Positions 1-8,715 of a DNA stretch of 41,544 bases are shown here, one piece after another. Source of the stretch: an uncultured SAR116 cluster alpha proteobacterium (GTDB lineage Bacteria; Pseudomonadota; Alphaproteobacteria; Puniceispirillales; Marisalimonadaceae); assembly GCA_902583415.1 (NCBI GenBank), contig CACHVW010000005.1, positions 1 to 41,544 of the forward strand, in the 5' to 3' direction. The notes beneath the pieces were generated by a model. The model made no database searches, had not been told where the DNA came from, and was given only the letters and a program-made list of their open reading frames with translations. The position numbers were made by a program, and so were the translations under genes. Positions within the stretch are counted from its first letter, which is position 1, and every line of letters begins with the position of its first letter.

Positions 1-1
1 T

Positions 2-952
2 TTGGTTTTTCTTTTTTTAATTCCGGTTTTAGGATTTTTTTTTGAAGAGCCTTATTACATAACTTTAACAACAAAAGTAGTTATTCTTGGTATTGCAGGT
101 ATTGGACTAAATTTAGCACTCGGTTATTGCGGCTTAATTTCTTTTGGTCATGCCGCTTTTTTTGGATTAGGTGGTTATGTAACAGGAATACTATCTTTTC
201 ATGCTTTGAACTCAGAATTAATGTTTAGTTGGCCTTTTGTCACTTCTGGTAGTTCTGATATGTTAGTAATTTGGCCAATAGTAATATTATCAAGTGCATT
301 TTTAGCTCTAATTATTGGCTTATTATCATTAAGAACTACAGGTGTTTACTTTATAATGATAACCCTTGCATTTGCACAAATGTTATACTTTTTTGCAATT
401 AGTTGGCCCAACTATGGAGGTGAAGATGGTTTGTCTATATATATGAGAAATTCGTTGCCAATTATTAACACTATGAATCCATTGACCTTTTACTTTGTAT
501 GTCTTTGTTGGCTGTTAATAGTAATTTTAATTTCAGCTAAACTAATAAATTCTTCTTTTGGTATGGCATTTCAAGCTATTAAGCAAAATGAAGAGAGAGT
601 AAAATCTGTTGGCATTGAAACTTTCAAAGTTAAGTTACTAGTTTTTGTCATTTCAGGAACAATTACTGGATTAGCGGGGTCCTTATATACTGACTTAAAC
701 AGGTTCATTAGTCCTTCAGTTCTTAATTGGCAAATGTCTGGAGAAATAATGGTATTTGTAATTCTTGGAGGAATTGCAAGGCTTTATGGGCCTCTTGTTG
801 GTGCGGCTTTCTTTATTGTTTTAGAACAAACTTTAGGAGCTTATACAGAAAATTGGCAGTTTTGGTTGGGATTAATTCTTATTTTAGAAATATTATTTGT
901 ACGCACAGGTATTTTAAGTTTGTTTGAAAAGAAATTAAAATATGAAAAATAA
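2..952 (+). CDS. livM: Branched-chain amino-acid ABC transporter permease LivM (5' partial)
   Basis: Inner-membrane permease of the high-affinity leucine/isoleucine/valine (HAAT) ABC transporter family. The visible protein is almost entirely hydrophobic, with about eight predicted membrane spans. Near residues 30-60 it carries the family stretch GLNLALGYCGLISFGHAAFF, and near 190-220 the cytoplasmic EAA-like loop with AIKQNEERVKSVGI that contacts the ATPases. The reading frame is open to the window edge and the first visible codon is TTG, so the true start probably lies upstream. The last 11 bases overlap the start of livG, giving a tight livM-livG-livF operon; livH and the periplasmic binding protein would be expected to the left. 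A related urea or amide permease cannot be excluded. The leucine-degradation cluster a few kilobases away favours branched-chain amino acids. Confidence 0.9.
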   Translation: MVFLFLIPVLGFFFEEPYYITLTTKVVILGIAGIGLNLALGYCGLISFGHAAFFGLGGYVTGILSFHALNSELMFSWPFVTSGSSDMLVIWPIVILSSAFLALIIGLLSLRTTGVYFIMITLAFAQMLYFFAISWPNYGGEDGLSIYMRNSLPIINTMNPLTFYFVCLCWLLIVILISAKLINSSFGMAFQAIKQNEERVKSVGIETFKVKLLVFVISGTITGLAGSLYTDLNRFISPSVLNWQMSGEIMVFVILGGIARLYGPLVGAAFFIVLEQTLGAYTENWQFWLGLILILEILFVRTGILSLFEKKLKYEK

Positions 953-1691
953 AATCTTAAATATTAGGAACTTATCAAAATCATATGGTGCGTTTAAAGT
1001 TACTGATGAGATTACAATAGACCTTTATTTTGACGAAATACATGCTTTAATTGGACCTAATGGAGCAGGAAAATCAACATTAATTAAGCAAATAGTTGGA
1101 AGCGTAAAACATGATATAGGTTCGATTATCTTGGATCAAGAAGACATAACTGATTTAACTGATGTTGAAAGAGCTAAAATTGGAATATCTAGAACATTTC
1201 AGGTTTCTTCTATCATTCCTCAATTTAGCGCAATAGATAACATAGTTTTATCTCTATTAGATAAATCAAGTAAAACATTTCAATTGTTCAAAAGTGTAAG
1301 AAATAATAAAGAATTGTATTCAAATGCAAAAAAAATTCTTAAGGAAATTGAACTATTAGAAAAAAGTGATATTTCAGCATCTGACTTAAGCCATGGTGAT
1401 AGAAGAAAACTCGAAGTTGGTCTAGCTTTAGCTATGGATCCAAAAGTTTTTTTGTTTGATGAGCCAATGGCTGGTTTGGATGAAAGTGGTACAAACATGA
1501 TGATTAATTTATTCAAAAAAATAAAGTCTAACTCTCCAATTTTATTAATTGAACATGATATGGACGCTGTTTTTGTATTGGCTGATAGGGTTTCAGTAAT
1601 TAATTATGGAAAGATAGTAGCCACAGGTACTGTAGATGAAATTAGACGAAATGAATTAGTTAGAGATGTTTATTTAGGCTATGAGATCTGA
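942..1691 (+). CDS. livG: Branched-chain amino-acid ABC transporter ATPase LivG
   Basis: ATP-binding subunit of the LIV-type transporter, acting on the cytoplasmic face of the membrane. Walker A is GPNGAGKS (residues 38-45), the ABC signature is LSHGD (149-153), Walker B is VFLFDEP (169-175), and the switch histidine sits in LIEHDMD. The length of 249 aa is normal for LivG. The start overlaps livM by 11 bases. The stop shares its last base with the ATG of livF (TGATG), which suggests translational coupling and equal amounts of the two ATPases. The signature LSHGD in place of LSGGE is common in LivG proteins. Confidence 0.92.
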   Translation: MKNKILNIRNLSKSYGAFKVTDEITIDLYFDEIHALIGPNGAGKSTLIKQIVGSVKHDIGSIILDQEDITDLTDVERAKIGISRTFQVSSIIPQFSAIDNIVLSLLDKSSKTFQLFKSVRNNKELYSNAKKILKEIELLEKSDISASDLSHGDRRKLEVGLALAMDPKVFLFDEPMAGLDESGTNMMINLFKKIKSNSPILLIEHDMDAVFVLADRVSVINYGKIVATGTVDEIRRNELVRDVYLGYEI

Positions 1692-2380
1692 TGGAAAAAC
1701 TGCTTGAAATAGATGGATTAAAGTCATGGTACGGCTTAAGTCAAGCTCTCTTTGATGTGAATCTAGAAATAAATCAGGGTGAAGTTGTTGCCCTTCTTGG
1801 TAGAAATGGTATGGGCAAGTCAACGACTATTAGGTCGATTTGTGGTTTAATAAGTAATTATGAGGGTGATATAAAATTTAAAAATATTTCTATCATAAAT
1901 CAGCCAAGTTACAAAATTGCTCAACTAGGAATTGGCCTTGTACCAGAAGGCAGAAGGGCATTTACAAATTTAACTGTATTGGAAAATCTTACAGCAACAG
2001 CAGTTGAAGGAGAATGGTCGCTAGAAATGGTATTTAATTTATTTCCAAAATTGTCAGAAAGAAAATACCAAAGTGCTTCTACTTTATCAGGTGGTGAACA
2101 ACAAATGCTAGTAATTGGAAGAGCATTAATGACAAACCCAAATTTGCTGATTTTAGATGAAGCTACCGAAGGTTTATCACCAACTATAAGGTCAGAAATA
2201 TGGAAGGTTATAACGATTTTAAAAAGTAAAGGTGTTTCAATTTTAATTATTGATAAATCACTTAAACAACTTCAAGATTTAGCTGATAAATTTTACATTT
2301 TAGAAAAAGGAAAAACAGTTTGGGATGGTTCTTCAAATAATTTAACAAGCAAAATTGCTCAGAGATATTTAGGAGTTTAA
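1691..2380 (+). CDS. livF: Branched-chain amino-acid ABC transporter ATPase LivF
   Basis: Second ATPase of the LIV-type transporter, expected to pair with LivG as a heterodimer. Walker A is GRNGMGKS (residues 37-44), the signature is LSGGEQQ (132-138), and Walker B is NLLILDEATEGL (151-162). The usual LivF switch segment (LVEQN-like) reads LIIDKSLKQ here, so the switch histidine is absent, as is usual for this subunit. The length of 229 aa is typical. This is the last gene of the operon; its stop touches the stop of the leftward gene that follows, so the two transcripts converge with no spacer and no obvious terminator. Confidence 0.92.
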   Translation: MEKLLEIDGLKSWYGLSQALFDVNLEINQGEVVALLGRNGMGKSTTIRSICGLISNYEGDIKFKNISIINQPSYKIAQLGIGLVPEGRRAFTNLTVLENLTATAVEGEWSLEMVFNLFPKLSERKYQSASTLSGGEQQMLVIGRALMTNPNLLILDEATEGLSPTIRSEIWKVITILKSKGVSILIIDKSLKQLQDLADKFYILEKGKTVWDGSSNNLTSKIAQRYLGV

Positions 2381-2683
2381 TTAAATATGATCGCTGAAAT
2401 TTTCGTGTATATTAATTTCTGCCTCTCCACCAACTGCTGAAACAATAGCTCCCATCTCACTTAATTCTTGACTAAATTTAATCCAATTACTTCTGCCTTT
2501 TTCAAAATGAGCTTTTGAAATCCAATATTTTACAACTATAAAGTTTGTCTCAGAAATGTCTACATTCGTTTCTTTAATTAGACCCGCTTTCATTTGTTCA
2601 TGTCCAACTTGTTTGCTAAGGAGTTTAAGAGAATTTTTTGCTGTTTTGTTTGGACATTTAATTGTGACTATTCTTAAATACAT
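2381..2683 (-). CDS. Small protein, possible dimeric alpha/beta-barrel fold
   Basis: A 100-residue soluble protein that I do not recognise by sequence. It starts with a strand-like MYLRIVTIKCP, followed by an amphipathic helix, a strand (TNFIVVKYWIS) and another helix. This spacing recalls the antibiotic-biosynthesis-monooxygenase/EthD-like ferredoxin fold. There are no cysteine pairs or metal motifs. It is the third gene of a leftward operon behind an aminotransferase, 12 bases downstream of it. The gene on the other side of the aminotransferase encodes a protein of similar size and probably the same fold, which argues that both are real and related in role. The function is unknown, and the fold call is an inference from strand and helix spacing only. 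Confidence 0.6.
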   Translation of the reverse strand: MYLRIVTIKCPNKTAKNSLKLLSKQVGHEQMKAGLIKETNVDISETNFIVVKYWISKAHFEKGRSNWIKFSQELSEMGAIVSAVGGEAEINIHENFSDHI

Positions 2684-2695
2684 ATGGTCATCAAA

Positions 2696-4027
2696 TCAAA
2701 ATTTACATATGGAATCAATAGTGATTTTGAGTTTTTCAGAAATTTCATTAATTTCAGTTTCATTTATTATAAATGGTGGTGCAAGAAGAATATGATCCCC
2801 GCTTTCTCCATCTATTGATCCCTGCATTGGATAACAAAGTAACCCTTCATCTAAGGCCTTTTTCTTAATTTTCCCAGCTACATTTAATTTTTTAGGAAAA
2901 GGATTCTTAGTTGATCTGTCAGCTACAAGTTCTATAGCTCTAAATAAACCTCTGCCTCTAATATCTCCAATATATTGATTTTGGCCTAATGTTTTTGTTA
3001 AGCTTTGCAGAAGTATATTACCCATTACTCTTACTCTAGATGGATAATTATCATTTATTAATTTACTTAAAACTGCATATGAAGCTGCACAAGCTACTGG
3101 ATGACCAAGATATGTGTGTCCATGTTGAAAAAATCCAGATCCACTCTCTATTGCATCATATATATGATTTTGACATATCATAGCTCCAATTGGTTGATAT
3201 CCTGCCCCTAAGCCTTTAGCAATAGTAATAATATCAGGAATAACTGGTTCATCATCGCAAGCAAATAAAGATCCTGTTCTTCCCATACCACACATAACTT
3301 CATCTAGAATTAATAAAACATCATATTTATTACATATTTCTCTTATAAGTTTGAAATATCCTGGCACAGCTGTAAGAGCACCTGCAGTTGCTCCAACAAC
3401 TGTTTCAGCTATAAAAGCCATAACATTATCTGGACCCAAATTTAAAATTTCATCTTCCAATTCTCTTGCAACTCTTTGTCCATAATCCCATTCAGTTTCT
3501 TCTGATTTTTTGTTTCTATATAGGTAACAAGGTGAAATTAAGCTGGTTTCAATTAGTAAATCTTCAAAAAAATTTCTTCTCCAAATATTACCCCCAGATG
3601 CTAAAGCTCCAAGGGTGTTTCCATGATAACTTTGTCTTCTAGATATAACCTTGTGTTTTTTTGGTTTTCCTATTTCAACAAAATATTGTTTTGCAAGTTT
3701 TATTGAGGCCTCTACCGCTTCAGAACCACTTGAAACAAGGTATACTTTATCCAGTCCAGATGGAGAAATTTTAGCTAATAAATTTGCTAGTTTTTCAGCA
3801 GGTTCGTTAGTAAAAAAAGATGTATGGGCATAAGCTAATTTTTCTGTTTGATTAATAATTGCGTCTTTTACAGTATTGTCAGAATGACCTAAACATGAAA
3901 CTGCAGCACCACCTGACCCATCAATATATTTCTTTCCATTATTATCTACTATATAACATCCCTCACCTTTAATAGCTGTGGGTAAGTTATAATTTGAATG
4001 TCTTGGAAAAATATTACTACGTTTCAT
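2696..4027 (-). CDS. Class III pyridoxal-phosphate aminotransferase
   Basis: Fold-type I, class III aminotransferase (omega-amino acid:pyruvate / GABA / adenosylmethionine-BIOA family). The cofactor-binding SSGSEAVEASI lies at residues 99-109, D242 is in LLILDEVMCGMGRTG, and the Schiff-base lysine is K271 in ITIAKGLGAGYQPIG. The length of 443 aa is typical. This subgroup uses amines or omega-amino acids as donors and pyruvate or a 2-oxo acid as acceptor; the sequence does not fix the substrate. It lies between two small barrel-like proteins in one leftward operon (8 and 12 base gaps). It faces the end of the liv operon, so an amine or amino acid brought in by a transporter is a reasonable but unproven substrate. 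Confidence 0.88.
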   Translation of the reverse strand: MKRSNIFPRHSNYNLPTAIKGEGCYIVDNNGKKYIDGSGGAAVSCLGHSDNTVKDAIINQTEKLAYAHTSFFTNEPAEKLANLLAKISPSGLDKVYLVSSGSEAVEASIKLAKQYFVEIGKPKKHKVISRRQSYHGNTLGALASGGNIWRRNFFEDLLIETSLISPCYLYRNKKSEETEWDYGQRVARELEDEILNLGPDNVMAFIAETVVGATAGALTAVPGYFKLIREICNKYDVLLILDEVMCGMGRTGSLFACDDEPVIPDIITIAKGLGAGYQPIGAMICQNHIYDAIESGSGFFQHGHTYLGHPVACAASYAVLSKLINDNYPSRVRVMGNILLQSLTKTLGQNQYIGDIRGRGLFRAIELVADRSTKNPFPKKLNVAGKIKKKALDEGLLCYPMQGSIDGESGDHILLAPPFIINETEINEISEKLKITIDSICKF

Positions 4028-4035
4028 TTTGTTTT

Positions 4036-4341
4036 CTAAAATGTTGTTTCTCCAAAATCTTGAGTAACTCCACCAACAAAGTGGATAGTTTTAGGTGATA
4101 AGGTTTTGACATATTTGGCTATGTTTTCGTCGATTAACTTATCAATTTTTTTCATTGATTCAGCATCAGGAAACTCCCATAAAACCACACTTACGTTGGG
4201 TGTTTGCGGATTTTTCATAGCTCTAAACCTAACTCCTTTTACTTGTTGAAGTAAATTAGGCCATCTAGTTTCAAGTATTGATTCGAATAATTCACAATCT
4301 TCAGTAGATGCGAAGGTTCTTACAAAAATTTTTATTAACAT
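4036..4341 (-). CDS. Small dimeric alpha/beta-barrel-like protein
   Basis: A 101-residue protein beginning MLIKIFVRTFAS. I chose this start because GGAG sits 6 bases upstream; an earlier in-frame ATG seven codons upstream has no such site. Strand (LIKIFVRTF), helix, strand (VRFRAMKN), strand (NVSVVLWEF) and helix suggest the antibiotic-biosynthesis-monooxygenase-like ferredoxin fold. It is the first gene of the leftward trio with the class III aminotransferase, and its promoter region (4342-4440) is shared with the divergent nrtS-like gene. No catalytic residues can be assigned. Confidence 0.6.
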   Translation of the reverse strand: MLIKIFVRTFASTEDCELFESILETRWPNLLQQVKGVRFRAMKNPQTPNVSVVLWEFPDAESMKKIDKLIDENIAKYVKTLSPKTIHFVGGVTQDFGETTF

Positions 4342-4440
4342 TGTTTCTCCAGAAAAAACCATCTTAAATTTATTACAATTTTAAGTTTTGTATATTATAT
4401 TATTTTTTGCAAATAATAATAAATTTTTGGTGGGGAATTG

Positions 4441-4665
4441 ATGTTTCATATAGCATTTAGAAAAGATGTTTTTCTTAGAGCTTTTAAAATGGCTTTGATA
4501 GTAGGAATTATTTTAGCAATAATTAATCATGGGGATCATATTTTTTTGGGAACAATGACAATAACAAATTGGACTAAAATCTTAATTACTTTTTGTGTGC
4601 CCTTTTGTGTTTCAACTGTTTCCTCTGTTCTTGCAATTAAAAAAGAGCATGTAACAATTAGATGA
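4441..4665 (+). CDS. nrtS: NrtS-like nitrate/nitrite transporter (small membrane protein)
   Basis: A 74-residue protein with two hydrophobic segments (about residues 14-31 and 42-62) separated by INHGDHIFLGTMT. The pattern of a basic N-terminus, RAFKMALIVGIILAIINHGD, and then a second span with VPFCVSTVSSV matches the short NrtS family, described in cyanobacteria as a nitrate/nitrite carrier of about 70-90 residues. The start ATG has GGGGA about 5 bases upstream; a TTG directly before it is unlikely to be the start. It is the first gene of a rightward operon with a DUF3108 protein and aroE. The family assignment is from memory of the motif and was not searched. Transport in this organism is inference. 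Confidence 0.68.
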   Translation: MFHIAFRKDVFLRAFKMALIVGIILAIINHGDHIFLGTMTITNWTKILITFCVPFCVSTVSSVLAIKKEHVTIR

Positions 4666-4678
4666 AAATAATTTGATA

Positions 4679-5461
4679 ATGAATAAATTTTTAAATGTTT
4701 TAATTTTTTTAACAATCTTTTCCTTACTTAATTTTTCAGCAAGTTCCAAACAAGAAAATTATTACTATGAGGTTCAGTTTGGAAATTTAATTGTTGGTAA
4801 AGCAGAAGTTTTGTTTAGATTAACGTCTCAAAATTTAAATATTGAAATTAAATCACAAACTGATGGTATTTTAGAAGCATTATATGAGTATAATGGAGTA
4901 TTAAAGTCTTCATCAATAAAAAATAAAGGTATTTGGTTGCCAAATAAATTTTCAGCTGGTGGAGTATTTAATAAGAAAAAGCGGACTACAGATATTACAT
5001 GGGTCAATGATTATAAAACTGTAAGTTATGTAAATGTTCCTACTATAGATCTTAAAAAATACCATGAAGTTCAAAACTCAAGTTTGATTGGCGTAATTGA
5101 TCCAATAACAGCCTTTATGAGAGTTATTGAAAAAATTAATGAAGAAAATACTTGTGACAAAGTCTTCAAAGTTTTCGACGGCAGAAGGCGATATGATTTG
5201 GAAATTAAAACAATTGGAAATAGCACAATTGATAATGACAGACCTAAATCATATAAAGGCAATGTGCTGGTCTGCGGATTGAGAGTTTTCCCAATAGGTG
5301 GTCATAGACTTAAAACAAAATGGAAACCAAGTGAAGATAAGATCTCTGATATCAAAGTATTTTTTGGTAAAAATTGGAATAAAGATTATGTGCCCGTTAG
5401 AGTTCAGATAGAAAGATGGTTTGGAACAGTAGTTATACGTCTTCTCCAAAAGACCCTTTAG
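4679..5461 (+). CDS. Exported DUF3108 domain protein
   Basis: About 260 residues with an N-terminal signal peptide (basic start, a long Leu/Ile/Phe core, then SASSK), so the protein is probably periplasmic. The mature part is rich in beta strands and follows the DUF3108 layout: an early YYYEVQFGNLIVGKAEV strand pair, a central IDPITAF, then CDKVFKVFDGRRRYDLEIKT and a C-terminal PVRVQIERWFGTVVIRL strand pair. Two cysteines, in NTCDKV and LVCGLRV, could form a disulfide. No biochemical function is established for the family that I can state. The gene starts 13 bases after nrtS and ends immediately before aroE, so the three are probably co-transcribed. The ATG at 4679 is preferred over an upstream TTG; no strong ribosome-binding site is visible. 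Confidence 0.75.
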   Translation: MNKFLNVLIFLTIFSLLNFSASSKQENYYYEVQFGNLIVGKAEVLFRLTSQNLNIEIKSQTDGILEALYEYNGVLKSSSIKNKGIWLPNKFSAGGVFNKKKRTTDITWVNDYKTVSYVNVPTIDLKKYHEVQNSSLIGVIDPITAFMRVIEKINEENTCDKVFKVFDGRRRYDLEIKTIGNSTIDNDRPKSYKGNVLVCGLRVFPIGGHRLKTKWKPSEDKISDIKVFFGKNWNKDYVPVRVQIERWFGTVVIRLLQKTL

Positions 5462-6316
5462 ATGATGAAAATTGGATTAATAGGTAACAATATTTCAACC
5501 TCAAATGCTCCAGATATTCATATCCGTCTTGCAAAAATATTTCAAATCCCCTTAGAATATTTATTGTTTGATTTGAAAGATAAAGAAGAAAATTATTTTG
5601 TAGTTTTGTTAGAAGAATTAAGAGTTGCAGGGTTCAAAGGAGTGAATATTACGTTTCCTTTTAAAGAAAAAGTAATTGCGCATGTAGATAATATATCTAA
5701 GAACTCAAGAAATGTTGGTTCAGCAAATACACTTATATTCAAAAACAAAATTACAGCTCAGAATACTGATTATACAGGTTTTTTGAAAACTTATAATTTT
5801 CATTTTGGTAAAAATACTCCTGGAACAATTCTAGTCTTGGGTGCTGGTGGAGTAAGTAGGGCAATTTCTTTTGGTCTAGCTTTTCTAGGGGTAGAAAAGA
5901 TTTTTTTATTTGATAAAGATGAAATTAAAGCAAAAAGCTTATCTAAAGATTTAAGCATTTTAAATATAAATTGTGTAGTAACAAAACCTGATCAAATAGA
6001 AAAAAATTTATCTAGTTTTGATGGATTAATTAACTGCACACCAGTTGGTCATTATGATTTTCCAGGATGTCCATTAGGTAACCTAATGCCCAATAAGAAA
6101 CAATGGATTTTTGATTCAGTGTACACTCCAGCTAAAACCAATTTCATTAAGAAAGGTGAACAAGTTGGAGCAAAAATTATTTCAGGCATTGATCTTTTTA
6201 TTTTTCAAGCAATAGACGCTTTTTTACATTTTACTGAAAACAAAGAAAATAATCACAATCTTACAAATCATATATATAAGTTAAGAAAACATTATTTCGA
6301 TAATCTATATATTTGA
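5462..6316 (+). CDS. aroE: Shikimate dehydrogenase
   Basis: NADP-dependent reduction of 3-dehydroshikimate to shikimate in aromatic amino-acid synthesis. The substrate half holds the serine motif ISTSNAP near residues 11-17, the catalytic lysine in GVNITFPFKEKV and the aspartate in NTDYTGF. The cofactor half begins with the Rossmann motif LGAGGVSRAI. The C-terminal GIDLFIFQAIDAF matches the usual family ending. The length of 284 aa is typical. The start lies directly after the stop of the DUF3108 gene, and a second ATG follows immediately, so the exact start is uncertain by one codon. A quinate/shikimate (YdiB-like) specificity is possible. The 3' end converges on a CoA-transferase gene with one base between them. 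Confidence 0.86.
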   Translation: MMKIGLIGNNISTSNAPDIHIRLAKIFQIPLEYLLFDLKDKEENYFVVLLEELRVAGFKGVNITFPFKEKVIAHVDNISKNSRNVGSANTLIFKNKITAQNTDYTGFLKTYNFHFGKNTPGTILVLGAGGVSRAISFGLAFLGVEKIFLFDKDEIKAKSLSKDLSILNINCVVTKPDQIEKNLSSFDGLINCTPVGHYDFPGCPLGNLMPNKKQWIFDSVYTPAKTNFIKKGEQVGAKIISGIDLFIFQAIDAFLHFTENKENNHNLTNHIYKLRKHYFDNLYI

Positions 6317-6317
6317 A

Positions 6318-7526
6318 TTAAGGCTTGTTTTCAAAAATAATTTTATTTTCAAAAAGTCTATTAATTCCATCTTCTGTATAACCATTTTCTCTTAAGACTT
6401 CTCTTGTATGTTCACCAATAACAGGTGGTTTATGTTTAACGCCTACTGCTTTAGATCTACTAAACTTAATCGGTGAAGAAACACCTTTGTAATCCTCTTT
6501 TGAAATAGTCATCTCTCTTTCTTTTGTTTGAGGATGATTTAAAGCTTCCTCTATATTCCTTACGGGTCCTGCAGGAACGCCAGCTGACAATAGTTTTTCT
6601 GAAAATTCAACTCCATCTACATTACTAAGAGCATCTTCTAAATATTTGGTTAGTTCTATTCTGTTTTTTACTCTATCACCATTAGTTAAAAATCTTTCAT
6701 CTTTTGCAAGATGATCTAAATCTAAAGCTTTACAGAGTCTTATAAAACCAGCGTCGTTTCCAATTCCCATAAAAATCTCATTAGTTGCTGTTTTGAATTT
6801 ATCATACGGGGAAATATTTGGGTGTGCATTTCCAGTAGCTTTACCTGGTTTGTTTGATAAAAAATAATTGCCAGTATGTGGGTGCATTAATGCAAGTGCT
6901 GAATCATAAAGAGACATATCCAAAAACTGACCTAAGCCAGATTTTTCTCTTTCTTGCAGTGCCATTAAAATTCCTATTGTTGAATAAAGCCCAGTTCCCA
7001 TATCCACTACAGGAGCACCAATTCTTACATCGCCTCCGTCAGCATGACCATTTACTGACATCATACCAGTCATAGCTTGAACTATTGCATCATAGCCTGG
7101 TGCTCCACCAAGTGGACCTTTAGCTCCAAATCCTGAAATTCTACAGTGAATTAATTTAGGAAATTTTTCTCTTAAAACTTCCTCATAACCCAAACCCCAT
7201 TTTTCCATTGTACCTGTTTTGAAGTTTTCAATAACTATATCTGAGTTTTTTAGAAATTCTAAAATTATTTCCTTACCTTCTTGTTTGGTAAGATCGATCG
7301 CTATAGATTTCTTATTTCTATTAACGTTTATAAAATATGAAGCCATATCGTTTATAAAAGGTGGTCCCCAAGCTCTAACTTCATCACCAATCATTGATTC
7401 TATCTTAATCACCTCAGCTCCGTGATCTGCAAGTATTTGCGTAGCGTAAGGTCCTCCAAGAACTCTTGTCATGTCTAAAATCTTAATCCCATTCAATGCA
7501 TGGTTAATTTTAATTTTTTCTATCAT
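6318..7526 (-). CDS. CaiB/BaiF family (class III) CoA-transferase
   Basis: Family III CoA-transferase, which moves CoA between carboxylic acids through a mixed anhydride on an aspartate. The N-terminus has ILDMTRVLGGPYATQILADHGA and the adjacent EVIKIE. The likely catalytic aspartate is in APGYDAIVQAMTGMMSVNG. The length of about 402 aa fits the family. I chose the ATG at 7526; a TTG six codons upstream abuts the previous stop. It is the last gene of the long leftward acyl-CoA operon, directly behind an acyl-CoA dehydrogenase. This suggests it activates a short or branched acid that the dehydrogenase then oxidises. Succinyl-CoA:glutarate or itaconate-type CoA-transferases are alternatives. 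Confidence 0.85.
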   Translation of the reverse strand: MIEKIKINHALNGIKILDMTRVLGGPYATQILADHGAEVIKIESMIGDEVRAWGPPFINDMASYFINVNRNKKSIAIDLTKQEGKEIILEFLKNSDIVIENFKTGTMEKWGLGYEEVLREKFPKLIHCRISGFGAKGPLGGAPGYDAIVQAMTGMMSVNGHADGGDVRIGAPVVDMGTGLYSTIGILMALQEREKSGLGQFLDMSLYDSALALMHPHTGNYFLSNKPGKATGNAHPNISPYDKFKTATNEIFMGIGNDAGFIRLCKALDLDHLAKDERFLTNGDRVKNRIELTKYLEDALSNVDGVEFSEKLLSAGVPAGPVRNIEEALNHPQTKEREMTISKEDYKGVSSPIKFSRSKAVGVKHKPPVIGEHTREVLRENGYTEDGINRLFENKIIFENKP

Positions 7527-7544
7527 TATATTACTTTCTAACAA

Positions 7545-8711
7545 CTAATAAGATTTTGGGAGTCCAAGAACACGTTCAGAGATATAATTTAAAATCATTT
7601 GAGCGCTAACAGGAGCCAATTTAGGGATCAAAGATTCTCTCAATAACCTCTCAACATGATATTCTTTAGCATATCCCATACCACCTAAAGTTACGACTGC
7701 TTGCGTTGCTGCTTTAAATCCAGCTTCAGCTGCAAAATATTTAGCTGCGTTGGCCATTCCTCCTGCGTTTTCACCTTTATCGTATTGATAAGCTGCTTTT
7801 GCAATTAGTAGTTCTGCAGCTTCTAATTCAATCCAATTTTCTGATAATGGGTGTTGAATACTTTGATTTTTCCCAATAGGTCTATTAAAAACCATTCTAT
7901 CATTTGCGTACTTAACTGCCCTTGATAATGCATTTTTACCTATTCCTAGAGCTTCTGCGGCAATAAGAATTCTCTCAGGGTTAAGGCTGTCTAGAATATA
8001 TTTAAACCCCTTACCTTCTTCACCAATTCTGTCAAATTCAGGAACTTCAAGATTATCTATAAATATTTGGTTGCTATCAACCGCAGCTCTGCCCATCTTG
8101 GAGATTTCTCTTACTTCTATTTTTTCTCTATCTAAATTTGTATAAAACAAAGTTAAACCGTCTGTATTTTTTTTACATTCTTCAATAGGACTTGTTCGGG
8201 CTAATAAAAGTATTTTGTCAGCTATTTTAGCAGTTGATGTCCAAATTTTTTGACCATTAACTTGATATCCATTGTTTATTTTTTTTGCAAATGTTTTTAA
8301 TCTGCCAGTATCTAAGCCTGAATCTGGTTCAGTAACCCCAAAGCAAGTTTTTTCTTTTCCTAAAATCAATGGTGGTAGCCACTTATCCTTTTGCTCTTTA
8401 GTTCCATATACTACAATTGGGTGTGGTCCAAAAATATTAATATGTATTGAAGATGCGGCAGCCATGCCGCCACCTGTTTCTGAAATTTTTTGCATAAAAA
8501 TTGATGCCTCACTCACACCTAAATCACTTCCTCCAAACTCTTTAGGCATACAAATGCCTAACCAACCCCCACTTGCTACCTCTTCGTAAAACTTTTGGGG
8601 AAATTGACTTTCTTTATCGCATTGAAGCCAATATTCATCATTGTAGTTTTTCATAATATTATTCACTGATTCAATAATAGATAACTGAGTTTGATTTAGA
8701 TTAAATTCCAT
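7545..8711 (-). CDS. Acyl-CoA dehydrogenase
   Basis: FAD-dependent alpha,beta-dehydrogenation of an acyl-CoA, passing electrons to electron-transfer flavoprotein. TCFGVTEPDSGLD and QKIWTSTAKIAD are the FAD-contact strands of the middle domain. GGMGYAKEYHVERLLRES is the C-terminal helix motif. The usual GT-(S/T)-E-I segment after it reads APVSAQMI, so a catalytic glutamate at the medium-chain position is missing. A glutamate is present in LNPERILIA at the position used by isovaleryl-CoA dehydrogenase-type enzymes. The length of 388 aa is normal. It sits between an AhpD-like gene (4 bases) and the CoA-transferase. The substrate is not known. Confidence 0.85.
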   Translation of the reverse strand: MEFNLNQTQLSIIESVNNIMKNYNDEYWLQCDKESQFPQKFYEEVASGGWLGICMPKEFGGSDLGVSEASIFMQKISETGGGMAAASSIHINIFGPHPIVVYGTKEQKDKWLPPLILGKEKTCFGVTEPDSGLDTGRLKTFAKKINNGYQVNGQKIWTSTAKIADKILLLARTSPIEECKKNTDGLTLFYTNLDREKIEVREISKMGRAAVDSNQIFIDNLEVPEFDRIGEEGKGFKYILDSLNPERILIAAEALGIGKNALSRAVKYANDRMVFNRPIGKNQSIQHPLSENWIELEAAELLIAKAAYQYDKGENAGGMANAAKYFAAEAGFKAATQAVVTLGGMGYAKEYHVERLLRESLIPKLAPVSAQMILNYISERVLGLPKSY

Positions 8712-8715
8712 AAAC

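Noticed and set aside
7545-8711. Acyl-CoA dehydrogenase suspected inactive because the C-terminal catalytic motif is altered
   Set aside because: A glutamate is present in LNPERILIA at the position used by isovaleryl-CoA dehydrogenase-type enzymes, so loss of activity is not indicated.
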